From contig OX621256.1 of the NCBI GenBank assembly GCA_951640165.1, forward strand, positions 4,216,001 to 4,280,000: DNA of 64,000 nt, read 5' to 3'. The notes below the pieces were generated by a model, which worked only from the letters and a program-made list of their open reading frames with translations, ran no database searches and was not told where the DNA came from. Made by a program: the position numbers and the translations under genes. This document shows positions 31,693-43,000 of this stretch, in pieces. Each line of letters begins with the position of its first letter. Position 1 is the stretch's first letter. Source of the DNA: Pseudoips prasinana. Its lineage: Eukaryota; Arthropoda; Insecta; Lepidoptera; Nolidae.

Positions 31693-32377
31693 ATATATAT
31701 ATAAATAGTATAGTTTTATTATTGTATTTAATAGTGTAGTATTTCTGAGATTACATTTACGCTTTTAATTTCAAATAATGCTATTAAAATAAAATTTAAT
31801 AGTTTGAAAGGTGTTATCAATATTATATGACCTTGCACAAGGTCCGCCACAATAATACCTTAATATAGACAGAACCATTCAGACAATATGTAGTAAAAAT
31901 TAGCTATATATTTACTACATATTGTCTGAATGGTTGTACTGTAAATTTTGATAATTAAACTTAAACAGAATCTCTTTGACAATAACTTAACACAAGCTAG
32001 CTAAATATCATTGCTATTATAAAATAAATTTTATTAATGTTTTCATACAATCCGTGTACCTAAATATCTAGGTAACTAGAAATAATAATGTATACAACTA
32101 TATTACTACAAACATATTCTGACTATTTACAAGCGCTTTTTTAAAGTCTACGTGAATAAAATCCTTTTTTATTTATTTTTTATTGCTGAATAACACATTA
32201 CACACTTTGAAACCGTGGGGTACAACCGGCTAATTATATAAAAAATTATATAAATAGTATCGTATTTAATAGTGTAGTATTTCTGAGATTCGATTTACGC
32301 TTTTCATTGCAAATAATGCTATTAAAATAAATTATATGATTTGAAAGGTGTTATCAATATTACATGACCTTGCACAT
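31643..32377 (+). repeat. Direct duplication (~200 bp) flanking LINE-R
   Basis: Unit 1 (31643-31848) and unit 2 (32187-32377) share 'gaataacacatta', 'tttaatagtgtagtatttct', 'aataatgctattaaaataaa' and 'tttgaaaggtgttatcaata'. LINE-R lies between them. A third short piece is at 32862-32915. Confidence 0.75.
31849..32186 (+). mobile_element. LINE-R 3' end
   Basis: Uninterrupted copy ('agctagctaaatatcattgc', 'ccgtgtacctaaatatctag', 'agtctacgtgaataaa'). It contains a private inverted duplication at 31888-31935 ('acaatatgtagtaaa' / 'tttactacatattgt'). Confidence 0.65.
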
Positions 32378-32575
32378 GCAACTGTGAACATATCAGTCGG
32401 CCATGTTACTAGAAAACGAAGCGGATGCATAACACCTACATCCTCCGGAAGGATGTTAGCAAGGGAATCCTAAATTTGATTTGTGTATCGTAACTTACAG
32501 GCAGAGCGCTTGCCTTCAATACGTAGAGGGCGTTAGATCAAGACCCACCTGACGATTAAATTTATGTTTTACCAC

Positions 32576-32855
32576 TTTTAGGGTTCCATACCCAAAGGGT
32601 TAAACGGGACCCTATAAATAAGACTTTGCTGTCTGTCTGTCCGTCTGTTACCAGTCTGTATCTCATGAACCGTGATAGTTAGACAGTTAAAATTTTTGCA
32701 GATGATGTATTTCTGTTGCCGCTATTACAACCAATACTAAAAAATAAAATAATTATTAAAGGGGGCTCCCATACAACAAACGTGAATTTATTGCTCTTTT
32801 TATAGATAATGGTACGGAAGCCTTCGTGTGCGAGTCCCAGTCACACGTGGCCGAA
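32576..32855 (+). repeat. Hairpin-ended repeat G2
   Basis: 'tagggttccatacccaaagg' with 'taaacgggaccct' forms the first hairpin, then (CTGT)n. The end 'gtgtgcgagtcccagtcaca' is a worn form of the palindromic terminus. Reverse copy at 50735-51003. Confidence 0.65.
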
Positions 32856-33214
32856 ATTTTCAGATTACATTTACATTTTGCATTGCAAATAATTCTATGA
32901 AACTAAAATTTAAGAATCTATTTCTCTATTGGGAAGTTATCCTGGAAACCCTTGGTTCCCCTACTGGTGCCGTAACTAAAACAATAAAGTGTCTTATTAC
33001 TGGAAGTTACAACACATAAATGTCTCTAACTCCCTTCTCAATTTAATTTCAATTAAATGCGCGTCAAGAGATCAACGGGATCAATGATGACCTCCCGAGT
33101 TGAGATTAAGGTGCAATGTATGCCTACATTGGAAGTCACAACTAAATATGATCTTAAAAAAAAACTATGTTTAGGGTTACCAGACAACAACACCATAAGT
33201 CCAAATAAGAAGAA

Positions 33215-33345
33215 GAAGAAGTACACTTAATTGCAAAAATAAGTTACACAAAACAATGGTTACAAACAAGAAAATTAACTTATTTTAATGCGACCGGCAA
33301 TCTTATCGCTAAAAGCAATCTCTTCCAGGCAACTTATTGAAAAAT
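33215..33345 (-). mobile_element. LINE 3' tail-like sequence
   Basis: 'aagaagaagaagtacactta' then 'gcgaccggcaatcttatcgc', similar to minus-strand LINE 3' UTRs. Partial. Confidence 0.35.
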
Positions 33346-33564
33346 CCTGATATTTTTTACAGTTTGAGTATTTTCTCCTAAAAATATTTAAGTTAAGTAA
33401 CAGTTTAATAAAGTCGTTATTTAATGCACTGCCCCTCTCGCCCTCGTGTTGCCCATCGCACTTAAAACGCAGAGACCGAAGTTTATTGAGAATTCAAAAA
33501 AATCAGCCGCATTCCCGAGAAGCGTCCTAAAATCCTGAAATCTCAGCACAAATCCTGAAATATG

Positions 33565-34203
33565 GTATCATCATCATCATCATATCAGCCGAAAGACGTC
33601 CACTGCTGGAAAAAGGCCTCCCCCAAAGATGTCCACAATTGCCGGTTTTGCGCTGTTCGCATCCAGCAGTTTCCAGCGACCCGCACAAGATCATCGGTCC
33701 ATCTTGTAGGGGGCCTGCCCACGCTGCGTCTTCCGGTTCGTGGTCGCCACTCAAGAACCTTTCTGCCCCAACGGCCATCGGTTCTACGAGCTATGTGCCC
33801 CGCCCACTGCCACTTCAGTTTTGCAATTCTTCGGGCTATGTCGGTGACTTTGGTTCGCCTGCGGATCTCGGCATTTCTGATTCGATCCCGCAGGGAAACT
33901 CCGAGCATAGCCCTCTCCATTGCTCTTTGGGTGACCTTGAGCCTTCTAATAAGGCCCATAGTGAGCGACCACGTCTCTGTTCCGTAAGTCATCACTGGCA
34001 ACACACACTGGTCGAAGACTTTCGACTTGAGACACTGCGGTATTTTGAACGAGAAGATGTTACGTAGCTTCCCGAACGCTGCCCAGCCGAGTTGGATTCT
34101 ACGATTGACCTCCTTCTCGAAGTTGGACCTACCTAGTTGGATGGTCTGTCCTAGGTAAATATAGTTCTCTACAACTTCGAGTGCAGAGTCACCAACTTTT
34201 AAT
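33565..34203 (-). pseudogene. RTE LINE, 3' 639 bp, with TSD
   Basis: Flanked by TSD 'tgaaatatg' (33556-33564 and 34204-34212). Minus ORF 34004-33585 (139 codons) reads LPVMTYGTETWSLTMGLIRR and on to FQQWTSFG, the intact C-terminus that the full-length element lacks. The (ATG)n tail lies at 33567-33582. It is 5'-truncated before the RT palm motifs, so not autonomous. Confidence 0.9.
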
Positions 34204-34390
34204 TGAAATATGATAACCCTAACTATATTAGTAAGAAGTGCAACTAACGAAATAATTAAAATTTGTTTAATTTTTTTTTATTGGCAACCTGCCGATGTTT
34301 TAGCAATTTCAATTGTTAATTAGCATAAGCCTACCAAACTGCAGCTATTGAACCTTCTTGTTAAGAGAAAATAAAAAGATTTTATTATTA

Positions 34391-34719
34391 TAGTAGCTGT
34401 GCTCCGCGGTTTTACCCGCGGTAAATTTTATAAATGATCACTGCTCCCCCCCGTAAGTGATAGCGTGATATGTAGCCTATATGTTGAACCGACCCCTTAG
34501 TAGGTAATATTCATGCAATATTTTAAGTAAATCCATGCTGTAATTTTTGAGTTTAGCCCGGACATACATACAGACAAACAGATAAACAGACAAAAAATCT
34601 AATTTAATAACCACATTTTTGGCTTCGATATTGAAAGTAGATCACGCCCCAAGTATCCTTTAAAAAAAAATTCAATGTACAGTTTTGACTTTACTACGAT
34701 TTTATTATATGTATAGATT
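34391..34719 (-). mobile_element. Helitron family 2
   Basis: Reversed 3' hairpin ('ctccgcggttttacccgcgg'). The body has 'gtgatagcgtgatatgtagc' and 'gatcacgccccaagtatcct'. The 5' end, reversed, is 'tttattatatgtataga'. A second copy is at 61474-61774. Confidence 0.7.
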
Positions 34720-34779
34720 ATTATTATTTCTGCCAGTGTCATGTAATAGTTGCTCATGAGTAATCTTGAAGACTTATAT

Positions 34780-35026
34780 CATCATCATCATATCAGCCGA
34801 AAGACTTCCACTGCTGGACAAAGGCCTCCCCAAGGATATCCATAATAGCCGGTCCTGCGCTGCCCGCATCCAGCTGCTTCTAGCGACCCTTACGAGGTCG
34901 TCGGTCCACATAGGGCGGGGCACATGGCTCGTAGAACCGACGGCCGATGGGGCAGAAAGGTTCTCGAGTGGCGACCACGAAGCGGAAGACGCAGCGTGCG
35001 CGTTGCGTCTTCCGGTTCGTCCCCTA
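34780..35026 (-). mobile_element. RTE copy with inverted 5' segment
   Basis: 34780-34910 is the RTE 3' end on the minus strand. 34912-35005 is the adjacent upstream segment on the plus strand ('gggcggggcacatggctcgt' to 'gaagacgcagcgtg'). The two pieces are contiguous in the intact element. This is the layout expected from twin priming. Confidence 0.75.
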
Positions 35027-35107
35027 CAAGGACTTTGAACAAGGAGAACTTTTAACTAATTGTGGAAGTATTTATAAATTTTTATTAGTATTGGATTTAT
35101 TGATTTT

Positions 35108-35360
35108 ATTGGAACGACGTTCCTTATCGCGCGTTGTGAAAGGGGGTTAGACGGAAAAAAATCTTAAGAAAAGTTGTCACGACACTTTTTGCAGCTGTGC
35201 GGCGTGCGCATGTTTCTCGGTCTGTCTCTTATAGAAAGCAAGCTAGATATTTTCATTTCTATTTCGCATCGAACAGTGTGGTGTCGCGACGATTATTTTT
35301 GTTGAGTGTATACAGGTTTTTTGTACATAATAAATAATAAGAAATAACTTCGTTCCATCC
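35108..35360 (+). repeat. Dispersed repeat (family of 11577-12030)
   Basis: 'cttatcgcgcgttgtgaaag', 'gtgcggcgtgcgcatgtttc', 'gtgtggtgtcgcgacgatta'. Opposite orientation to 11577. Confidence 0.65.
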
Positions 35361-35373
35361 TACTTATATAGAT

Positions 35374-35452
35374 CCAGACATGTTCATGCACACAAATACG
35401 AGTATCTCCTGTCGTGAAAGGCATTCACCAACCACGACAACCAACATCAATG
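35374..35452 (-). mobile_element. SINE-H fragment
   Basis: 'cagacatgttcatgcacaca' and 'gtcgtgaaaggcattcacca' are the reversed head and early body. Confidence 0.6.
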
Positions 35453-35459
35453 ACTCGAA

Positions 35460-36270
35460 ATATTCCATACTTTAAATAGCAAGATTTGTTGAACTCGAGA
35501 ATCATCTAATTATGACGTCACGATGCAAACCCTAATTCCTTAACGTATAAAAACGATGTCAAGAAGCTATCAGCTTTAGCGGAACACTCGAAGCACTTGT
35601 CAGACCCTAATAGTCCTATCAAAGTGTCAGCTAGGTCAAGATGCAATATTTTGGCAATTGGCGACACTCAATTGACAGTCTTTTAAGATGGTAAATCCCA
35701 TGCTTACACATTTAAATTTGGGGGTCAAATGGTACAGTCGGAAACACAAGTAGATGATCAAAATCGGGTATGCAATATTAACTATCGTAAATTGCGTCAA
35801 GATAGTGTGGAAGTTTTCGAAAGAGCGCGGGTATTAAAGAGAAAAATCTAAAATTTTAATAATCCCCTGGCATTTGTTATAGTGTATAGATACATAGATA
35901 TTATTATGTTTGTGAAGTGACACAGGGATAAATTTTCCTAGTGCGGGCATTTTTTCTAAATATTTTGCAGTAGAGTCTTCGCCGTTCGACGTTTTAGCGG
36001 TCGTATATACTTTGTATGATTAAAATGAAAGTCGTAGTTCAATTTGCAATACTATATAGGTTATACACATTAACACAATAAATCAAATATAACGAACTGT
36101 GAGATAATAGATAAATGTTCAATCACTAGATAGGAACAGATATACACGGTTATAGCTGGGAACGCGCGTAAGTTTTAGCGTCGGTTTCTATAGTTCTCTA
36201 TATTTAAGTTGATGTTTATACATTGTTCATTTTCTTAGGTAAATAATTGAGCTCCTCAAACTTCCTTCAT
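35460..36270. other. Apparently unique sequence
   Basis: No repeat or ORF recognised. A hairpin of about 18-bp arms ('ttacaccttttataa' / 'ttataaaaggtgtaa') lies just beyond at 36278-36330. Confidence 0.35.
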
Positions 36271-36364
36271 TATTCTAGTTACACCTTTTATAAATATTGA
36301 TTTTGATCGACAATTATAAAAGGTGTAATAATCTTATGCACTAGCCTAAATCGCATGTGGATTC

Positions 36365-36960
36365 TGTAAACCCGCAGTAGACTAGTGTTGTGGTCTATCC
36401 CCTCTCATTTTGAGAAGAAGCCCTTGAAATATACATATATTGACTAAATTATATAACACATAATGCAGCTCATTACTGTCCCCTGACGGCCGATGGAGCA
36501 GAAAGGTTCTCGAGTGGCGACCACGAACCGGAAGACGTAGCGTGGGCAGGCCTCCTACACGGTGGACCGACGATCTTGTGCGGGTCGCGGGAAGCTGCTG
36601 GATGCGGGCAGCGCAGGACCGGCTATTGTGGAGATCCTTGGGGGAGGCCTTTGTCCAGCAGTGGACGTCTTTCGGCTGATATGATGATGATGATGATGAC
36701 TGTCCCACTTCAGGGCTAGGTCCTCTTCTTACGATGAGAGGGGATAGTTCATCACGCTGGTCTAGTGCGGGTTGACAGAGTTCACATGCAATTAGAACAT
36801 TTTGGAGATCTCAGGTATACAGGTTTCCTTACGATGTTTTTCTTCAACATTTTAACTATGAGATAATTTATCCATACGCTCACAAAAGCCAGTTTTGCGC
36901 GGCTTCGGTTTCTACTCCAGACCACTGACTTCACAGTCCAGGGATAGGTATATGTAGATT
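36365..36960. repeat. Dispersed repeat carrying an RTE insertion
   Basis: 36365-36474 and 36707-36960 resemble a common moth repeat ('caggtttccttacgatgttt', 'gatgagaggggatagttca'). The RTE at 36483-36698 interrupts it. Confidence 0.5.
36483..36698 (+). mobile_element. RTE 3' fragment with TSD
   Basis: Flanked by TSD 'actgtccc' (36475-36482 and 36699-36706). Starts 'ctgacggccgatggagcaga', ends (GAT)n. 216-bp 5'-truncated insertion. Confidence 0.88.
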
Positions 36961-37178
36961 TCATACCACGGCCATTAATTAGAAGGAACTGTTTCACTCG
37001 TCGCTATCAGCGAAGATAACACTTGCCTACAATAAAAAAGCAGCTGCGCATCTTTCTCTTCATTTAAATAGTTCTGCCATTTACGGTACACATTGGAATG
37101 ACACAGACGTGTTAAAAACGGACAGCGATTTTGCTCACTGAAATGTAGATATAAGTAGAAATGTAGATGTAATTGTAC

Positions 37179-37553
37179 ACTACGAGAATTGTTAATGCGT
37201 TGCCATCCCTGAAAAGTTTGTAGGGTCATCGCTACATCGGTTGCATCACCTGCACTACGAGAATTGTTAATGCTTTACCATCCCTGAAAAGTTTGTAGAG
37301 TCATCGCTACATCGGTTGCGTCACCTGCACTACGAGAATTGTTAATGCTTTGCCATCCCTGAATAGTTTGTAGAGTCCTTCCCACATCGGTTGCATTACC
37401 TGCACTACGAGAATTGTTAATGCTTTGCCATCCCTGAATAGTTTGTAGAGTCCTTCCCACATCGGTTGCATTACCTGCACTACGAGAATTGTTAATGATT
37501 GCCATCCTTGAAAGTTTTGTAGGGTTATCGCTACATGCATCGGTTGCGTTACC
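37179..37553. repeat. 75-bp minisatellite, five units
   Basis: Units start at 37179, 37254, 37329, 37404 and 37479 with 'actacgagaattgttaatg'. Units 3 and 4 are identical and unit 5 has small indels. 75 bp is 25 codons. On the minus strand units 2-4 read GNATDVGRTLQTIQGW plus QSINNSRSA in one frame, with a single TAA in unit 2. ORFs 37275-37505, 37307-37540 and 36975-37229 come from this array. Confidence 0.92.
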
Positions 37554-37559
37554 TACCTA

Positions 37560-37960
37560 TATAGGCTGACTGGACTCTCTGGATACTGGTTGTTTCGGTG
37601 AGAATCTGAGCCGGATGGGCCAAGAAGCGACCGGAACTCTGCCGAGCACACTCACGCCGAGTGCCCGGGCTGAGAGGAGATCCCTCGCAGAGATCGGACA
37701 GAGTCTGTCACCACCGGTAATCCTAGAGGCGTTGCTGGCAATATTTTAATCTCTAGGTGCCATTTTCCCATACAACGTATTCCTCAATTTTACCACTAGA
37801 TTTTGAGAAAAGACCACAATTTCTCACGCATTTCATTAATTTTTGGCATTTTAAAATCAAATGGTTTTATATTCGTGGGTTTTGTAGAACCATACAAAAA
37901 TTAATTAAAGTTCCCATGTTATAATTTCTATACTACAAAAAAACACAAAGCACACACAGA
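37560..37960. other. Unassigned, partly GC-rich
   Basis: 37600-37735 is GC-richer ('cactcacgccgagtgcccgg') but no frame or repeat was recognised. Confidence 0.35.
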
Positions 37961-37974
37961 TTCGAACAATAATT

Positions 37975-38090
37975 TATTGGTCTTACAAATAGATGTCCAG
38001 TGCGGGGATCGAACTCGAAAAACGAAAGCGCCGAGGTGTCGCGAAGCGATTACCTTAATTACTGCGCCACAGGCTCAAATCTCTTGTAAG
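37975..38090 (-). mobile_element. SINE-C related head
   Basis: 'tgtccagtgcggggatcgaa' and 'ttactgcgccacaggctca' are the reversed head. Confidence 0.55.
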
Positions 38091-38091
38091 A

Positions 38092-38812
38092 AATCTGAAA
38101 GTTATGAGTCAAGAAAAGAAAAAAAATATTACCGTAAAAACAGTTGAAATTGATTCAGTTTTGGACAAGGAAATAGTAGAATACGAACCCTCAATTTTTT
38201 TAATATTAGTATAGTTATCTTTTTCCCACCTACGAGCATGTTTGCAAAACAGTCTAGAAAATAGATAGAAAAGTCCTTCCATAGAAAAGTTTTTACTGGT
38301 TCGGTAATAACGTGCGAGTTTCTGAGTGGCAAACCAAATAAAACAATTGTGTCTCTGACAGTACAGACAACGTCACATCAGTGGATACTCTTACACTACA
38401 AAAATCAGCCTTACGAAGTACGTAATAAAGACATAGCATCTTCATAACGTACAAGGTCAAGGTGTATCCACCGTCTTGACGTGATAGTACAAACCGATAA
38501 AATGTTCATCCGTTATCGTACTGTATACGTAAGTAGTTAATTTCTCTAAGACCTGTTTGGAGTCTGATTAAACATTTCTCGGATCTCAACGATACGAGAG
38601 ACGGCCTAAAGGTCTGTACAGACTTGCTGCATTTAGTTGGCAAGGTAACTGCAAAAAATATACTTTTTAAGCGGGATAGCTTTTATACAGAATGCGAAGA
38701 GAAGAATAAACTTTTATCGAAGACACACCCTAAATTAAATCATCTATATGGAAAAGTTGATATTTGTACGTATGTTCCCTATGGACTGCAAAACGAGTTG
38801 AGATGAAATACC
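38092..38812. other. No recognised feature
   Basis: Two small ORFs (38129-38332 minus, 38624-38806 plus) show no motif. Confidence 0.35.
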
Positions 38813-38814
38813 TA

Positions 38815-38886
38815 CCCTGGGGGCTGCCACCTAATTCGCCGGTAATCGTGATCACAATAACCGGCGAATTAGGCAGTAGCCCCTCC
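38815..38886. repeat. Short foldback
   Basis: 'gggggctgccacctaattcg' pairs with 'cgaattaggcagtagcccc', and 'ccggtaatcgtgatcac' spans the centre. Confidence 0.7.
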
Positions 38887-38904
38887 CAGATCTTCAATCT
38901 ATCT

Positions 38905-39170
38905 GTCTAGTGGTTAGTGAGACTATCTGCCTAGCCATTCTCAGGATTCTCTCAGAATTCGATCCTCACTCAGGACAAATCTTTCTGTGATGAACGCGAT
39001 AATTTGTTCTGTGTCTTAGTGTAATTTATTGATAATATGTATGTGTTAAGAAATATATAAGTATGTTTAACAGTTGTCTGGTTACCAACTTACCATAGTA
39101 CATGCTCTGCCTAGTTTGGGATCAATTGCAGTATTTAGTTGTCCCAAAATATTAATTATTAATTACTTAT
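38905..39170 (+). mobile_element. SINE-H related copy
   Basis: 'agtggttagtgagactatct', 'gatcctcactcaggacaaat', 'accatagtacatgctctgcc'. Ends in AT-rich tail. Confidence 0.65.
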
Positions 39171-39189
39171 AATCGGACGAGTGGCCCGT

Positions 39190-39310
39190 GCCTTTAGATA
39201 TCTGGTTCTAGTCATTAGACAACAATCGTTAAGCCATAGCCTAGCCTATTGGGCGGCTTAAACAGCTCTAGAACTAGGGTAACCACTGTCCATACGACAA
39301 GTAAGTATTC
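39190..39310 (+). mobile_element. 5S-like SINE, 3' half
   Basis: 'tctagtcattagacaacaat', 'attgggcggcttaaacagct', 'accactgtccatacgacaag' match the tail of the 48417-48668 copy. The 5S-like head is absent. Confidence 0.65.
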
Positions 39311-39334
39311 CGATTGAGATGAATTATTGTGCGT

Positions 39335-39514
39335 TGCCTCTAGCACGAGTTCCTGCAGTTGACTTACTCAATCACACGTACAGTTTCTCCCATACATTGA
39401 GCACCAGCGCCTCTCGCGGAAACTATTAAGAACTAAAACTCTAGTGCTCAATGTATGGGACGAAACTGTACGTGTCATCGAGTAAGTAAACTGCAGGAAC
39501 TCGTGCTAGAGGCA
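39335..39514. mobile_element. Palindromic MITE, 180 bp
   Basis: TIRs 'tgcctctagcacgagttcct' and complement. Arms continue ('cccatacattgagcac' / 'gtgctcaatgtatggg') to a short loop. Present once in this window. Confidence 0.75.
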
Positions 39515-39908
39515 GTAGTTCCCTGAATTGTTTGAATTTACTTTAATTGGACCCGAGAAGCGATCAGATATCATGTTGTTTTTTCAAGGCAGTCCAACGT
39601 CTACCATGACTAGTAGTTAATCATAAAACTAAATATTAGAGGAGAATAGTATAATATAGAGTACACTTTATTACGCCAGAAAACAAAATAGGCAATTTAT
39701 CTTGAAGCAATGGCTGTCTCATTGTTATCTCAGTTAAAGAAAACATCAGGTCCACATTAATAAACTGGCTAGCAAGAGGAGCAAGTTACTTCTGAGGTCC
39801 CCCAGGAGAATGTTCTTGGCCCGACACTGTTCCTGATATATATAAATGAGTTGTGTAATATGGGGAATAGTGGAGGGCTGAATAATAATAATATCTAGGG
39901 ACAAGGTC

Positions 39909-40040
39909 GACCGATGATCTTGTGCGGGCCGCTGGAAATCGCTGGATACGGATAGCGCAAGACCGGCAATTGTGGAGATCTTTGGGGGAGGCCTTTGTCC
40001 AGCAGTGGACGTCTTTCGGCTGATATGATGATGATAATGA
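39909..40040 (+). mobile_element. RTE 3' fragment in SINE-B
   Basis: TSD 'gggacaaggtc' (39898-39908) versus 'gggacaatgtc' (40041-40051), one mismatch. 132-bp 5'-truncated insertion with 'ggcctttgtccagcagtgga' and a (GAT)n tail. Confidence 0.85.
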
Positions 40041-40062
40041 GGGACAATGTCAGACAGATCAT

Positions 40063-43000
40063 CATCATCATCATCATCATATCAGCCGAAAGACGTCCGC
40101 ACGCACAAGATCATCGGTCCATCTTGTAGGGGGCCTGCCCACGCTGCGTCTTCCGGTTCGTGGTCGCCACTCGAGAACCTTTCTGCCCCAGCGGCCGTCG
40201 GCTCTACGAGCTATGTGCCCTGCCCACTGCCACTTCAGCTTGGCAATTCTTAGGGCTATGTCGGTGACTTTGGTTCGCCTGCGGATCTCATCATTTCTGA
40301 TTCGATCTCGCAGGGAAACTCCAAGCATAGCCCTTTCCATTGCTCTTTGGGTGACCTTGAGCCGCCTGATAAGGCCCATAGTTAGCGACCACGTCTCTGT
40401 TCCGTAAGTCATCACTGGCAACACACACTGGTCGAAGACTTTCGACTTGAGACACTGCGGTATTTGGGACGAGAAGATATTACGGAGCTTCCCGAACGCT
40501 GCCCAGCCGAGTTGGATTCTACGATTGACCTCCTTCTCGAAGTTGGACCTACCTAGTTGGATGGTCTGTCCTAGGTAAATATAGTTCTCTACAACTTCGA
40601 GTGCAGAGTCTCCAACCTTAACTAGAGTGGGTGCAACATGGATGTTTGACATAATTTTCGTCTTATCCATGTTCATTTTCAGACCCACTTGTTGAGAGAC
40701 TCTGCTGAGGCCATCTAGCATTGTACCGAGGTCGTCAAGGGTCTCAGCCATGACTACTATATCGTCGGCAAATCGAAGGTGGGTGATGTACTCGCCATTG
40801 ACATTGATGCCAAAGCCTTTCCAGTCCAGAAGCTTGAAGACATCTTCCAATGCAGCGGTGAACAGTTTCGGAGATATAACATCTCCCTGTCTCACACCTC
40901 GCTGCAAGTGGATAGGTTTCGAGTTCTGGACCTGGAGTCGCACTGACATAGTGGCGTTTTCGTACAAACACTTTAACACCTCGATATACCGGTAGTCGAT
41001 TTGGCACCTTTGGAGAGACCTCAGTACGGCCCAAGTTTCGATCGAATCGAAGGCTTTCTCATAGTCCACAAACGCTAAGCATAATGGCTGGTTATACTCT
41101 TCGGTCTTCTGTATAACCTGCCGCAGCGTATGTATGTGGTCTATGGTACTAAAGCCTTTACGGAAACCGGCTTGTTCGGGAGGCTGGAAGTCGTCAAACC
41201 TGCGTGCGAGACGATTCGTAATGACCCTCGAAAACAACTTGTAAACATGGCTCAGCAGTGTGATGGGTCTGTAATTCTTCAAGAGGGTTTTATCGCCCTT
41301 TTTGAAGAAGAGCACCACCACACCCCTGTGCCATGCTTTTGGCGTTTGACCTTCTAGTATGACGGAGTTAAATAACTTCTGAAGGGCCCGTAGGATTGGT
41401 GTACCACCCGCCTTCAGAAGCTCTGCCGTAACTCCATCATCACCAGGCGCCTTGTTGTTCTTAAGCTGTTCGAGAGCCATTCTAATCTCGCACAGGCTGA
41501 CGTCCGGGATGTCGTCGGTGAAGTGTTGGGTTAGTCGTGCTCTGGGATCTGAGGCACAACTATCGACAGGTGAATGGGTTTTCGCATACAGCTGTCCATA
41601 GAACCTCTCGATCTCTCCCAGCAACTCAGGTTTAGACGTGACGATTCTGCCATCCTCAGTCTTCAGCTTCGTCAGTTGGCTCTGTCCAACAGACAGTTCT
41701 CTTGCAAACACTTTAGAGCCTTTGTTCCGCTCAATGGCTTCTTTAATACAATTTGTATTAAATTGGCGCGTGTCGCGAGTCAAAAACTTTGAGATCTGTC
41801 TGTTGAGCTGCCGGTATCTGGTAGCATCATCAGAGGATGTCAGAACCATTTTCCGTCTTTCGTCCATAAGCTGCAGGGTATAGTCAGAGATCTTTTTGGT
41901 TCTGTTTGCACGGTGGGCCTTGAAGACCTTAGACCCAGCCGTATGGACAGCTTCTACGAGCCTGTCATGGTATGAGTCCACTTCCTCGCAATCTGCTAGG
42001 CATTCGCAACGGTTTTGCAGTTCAAGCTGAAAGGGTTCAGGGTTTTGGATGTGGATGGGTAAAGGTCGGAGCGTAGACTTTATCAGTCGGGACCTCTGGA
42101 GCTTGACATTTAGGTTCAATGAGCCTCTCACCAGTCTGTGATCGCTCCCGGTTTTAACCATATTGATCACTGAGACGTCATTGAACACCTGTCTACTCGT
42201 CGACAAGATAAAGTCTATCTCGTTTTTTGTTTTACCATCGGGGCTTACCCAGGTCCATTTGCGGTTTTCCGACTTCTTGAAAAAGGAGTTCATCATAAAG
42301 AGTCCCTCCTTCTCCATGAAGTCGGCCAACATTTGGCCCCGGGGATTCCGGTCTCCAGTTCCAAATTGCCCCACTTTCAGCTCATTCCCGAATCGTTTAC
42401 CCAGCTTCGCGTTAAAGTCCCCCATGACCACAGTGAAATAAGAGTTCGAGGTATGTATGGCTCTAGAAATATCCTCATACATGACCTCAACCTCATCGTC
42501 GGAGTGCGTCGAAGTCGGCGCGTAAACATGTATGACCTTCAACGAATACCGCTTGGTAATTCTGAGTATAAGGTACGCAACCCTAGTCGACACACTCTCG
42601 ATTTTCACTATGTTGTGTACGAGGGACTTGTGGACTATGAACCCAACACCACCTTGGGACAGTTGGTCGCCTTCCCGGAAATAGAACAGATTCCCGGATT
42701 TCAGGATTATCGTGTCCTCCCCCTCTCTTCGGACTTCAGATAATCCTATTATGTCCCAATGTAACCTGCTCAATTCTTCCTCCAGTTCGATCATCTTCTC
42801 GTCGGTCCGCAGTGTGCGTGTGTTGTATGTTGCCAGGGCCAGAGGTCGTCGGTTTTGGTAACGCGGAATCTGCCGGGGATTCTTAGCACCCCCTGCCCTG
42901 CCGTAACCACGGCTGTTACCACGGCTGGGAATAGCAGGGCTGCCGGGGACTGGGGGCCGCGGTTTAATTGTGTCCTTCATTTGAGGGGATCTGCCATAAT

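Noticed and set aside
37179..37553. CRISPR array
   Set aside because: Units are contiguous 75-bp tandem repeats with no spacers, in a eukaryotic context.
41130..42743. Plus-strand ORFs inside the RTE (e.g. 42333-42743)
   Set aside because: Antisense shadows of the 998-codon ORF.
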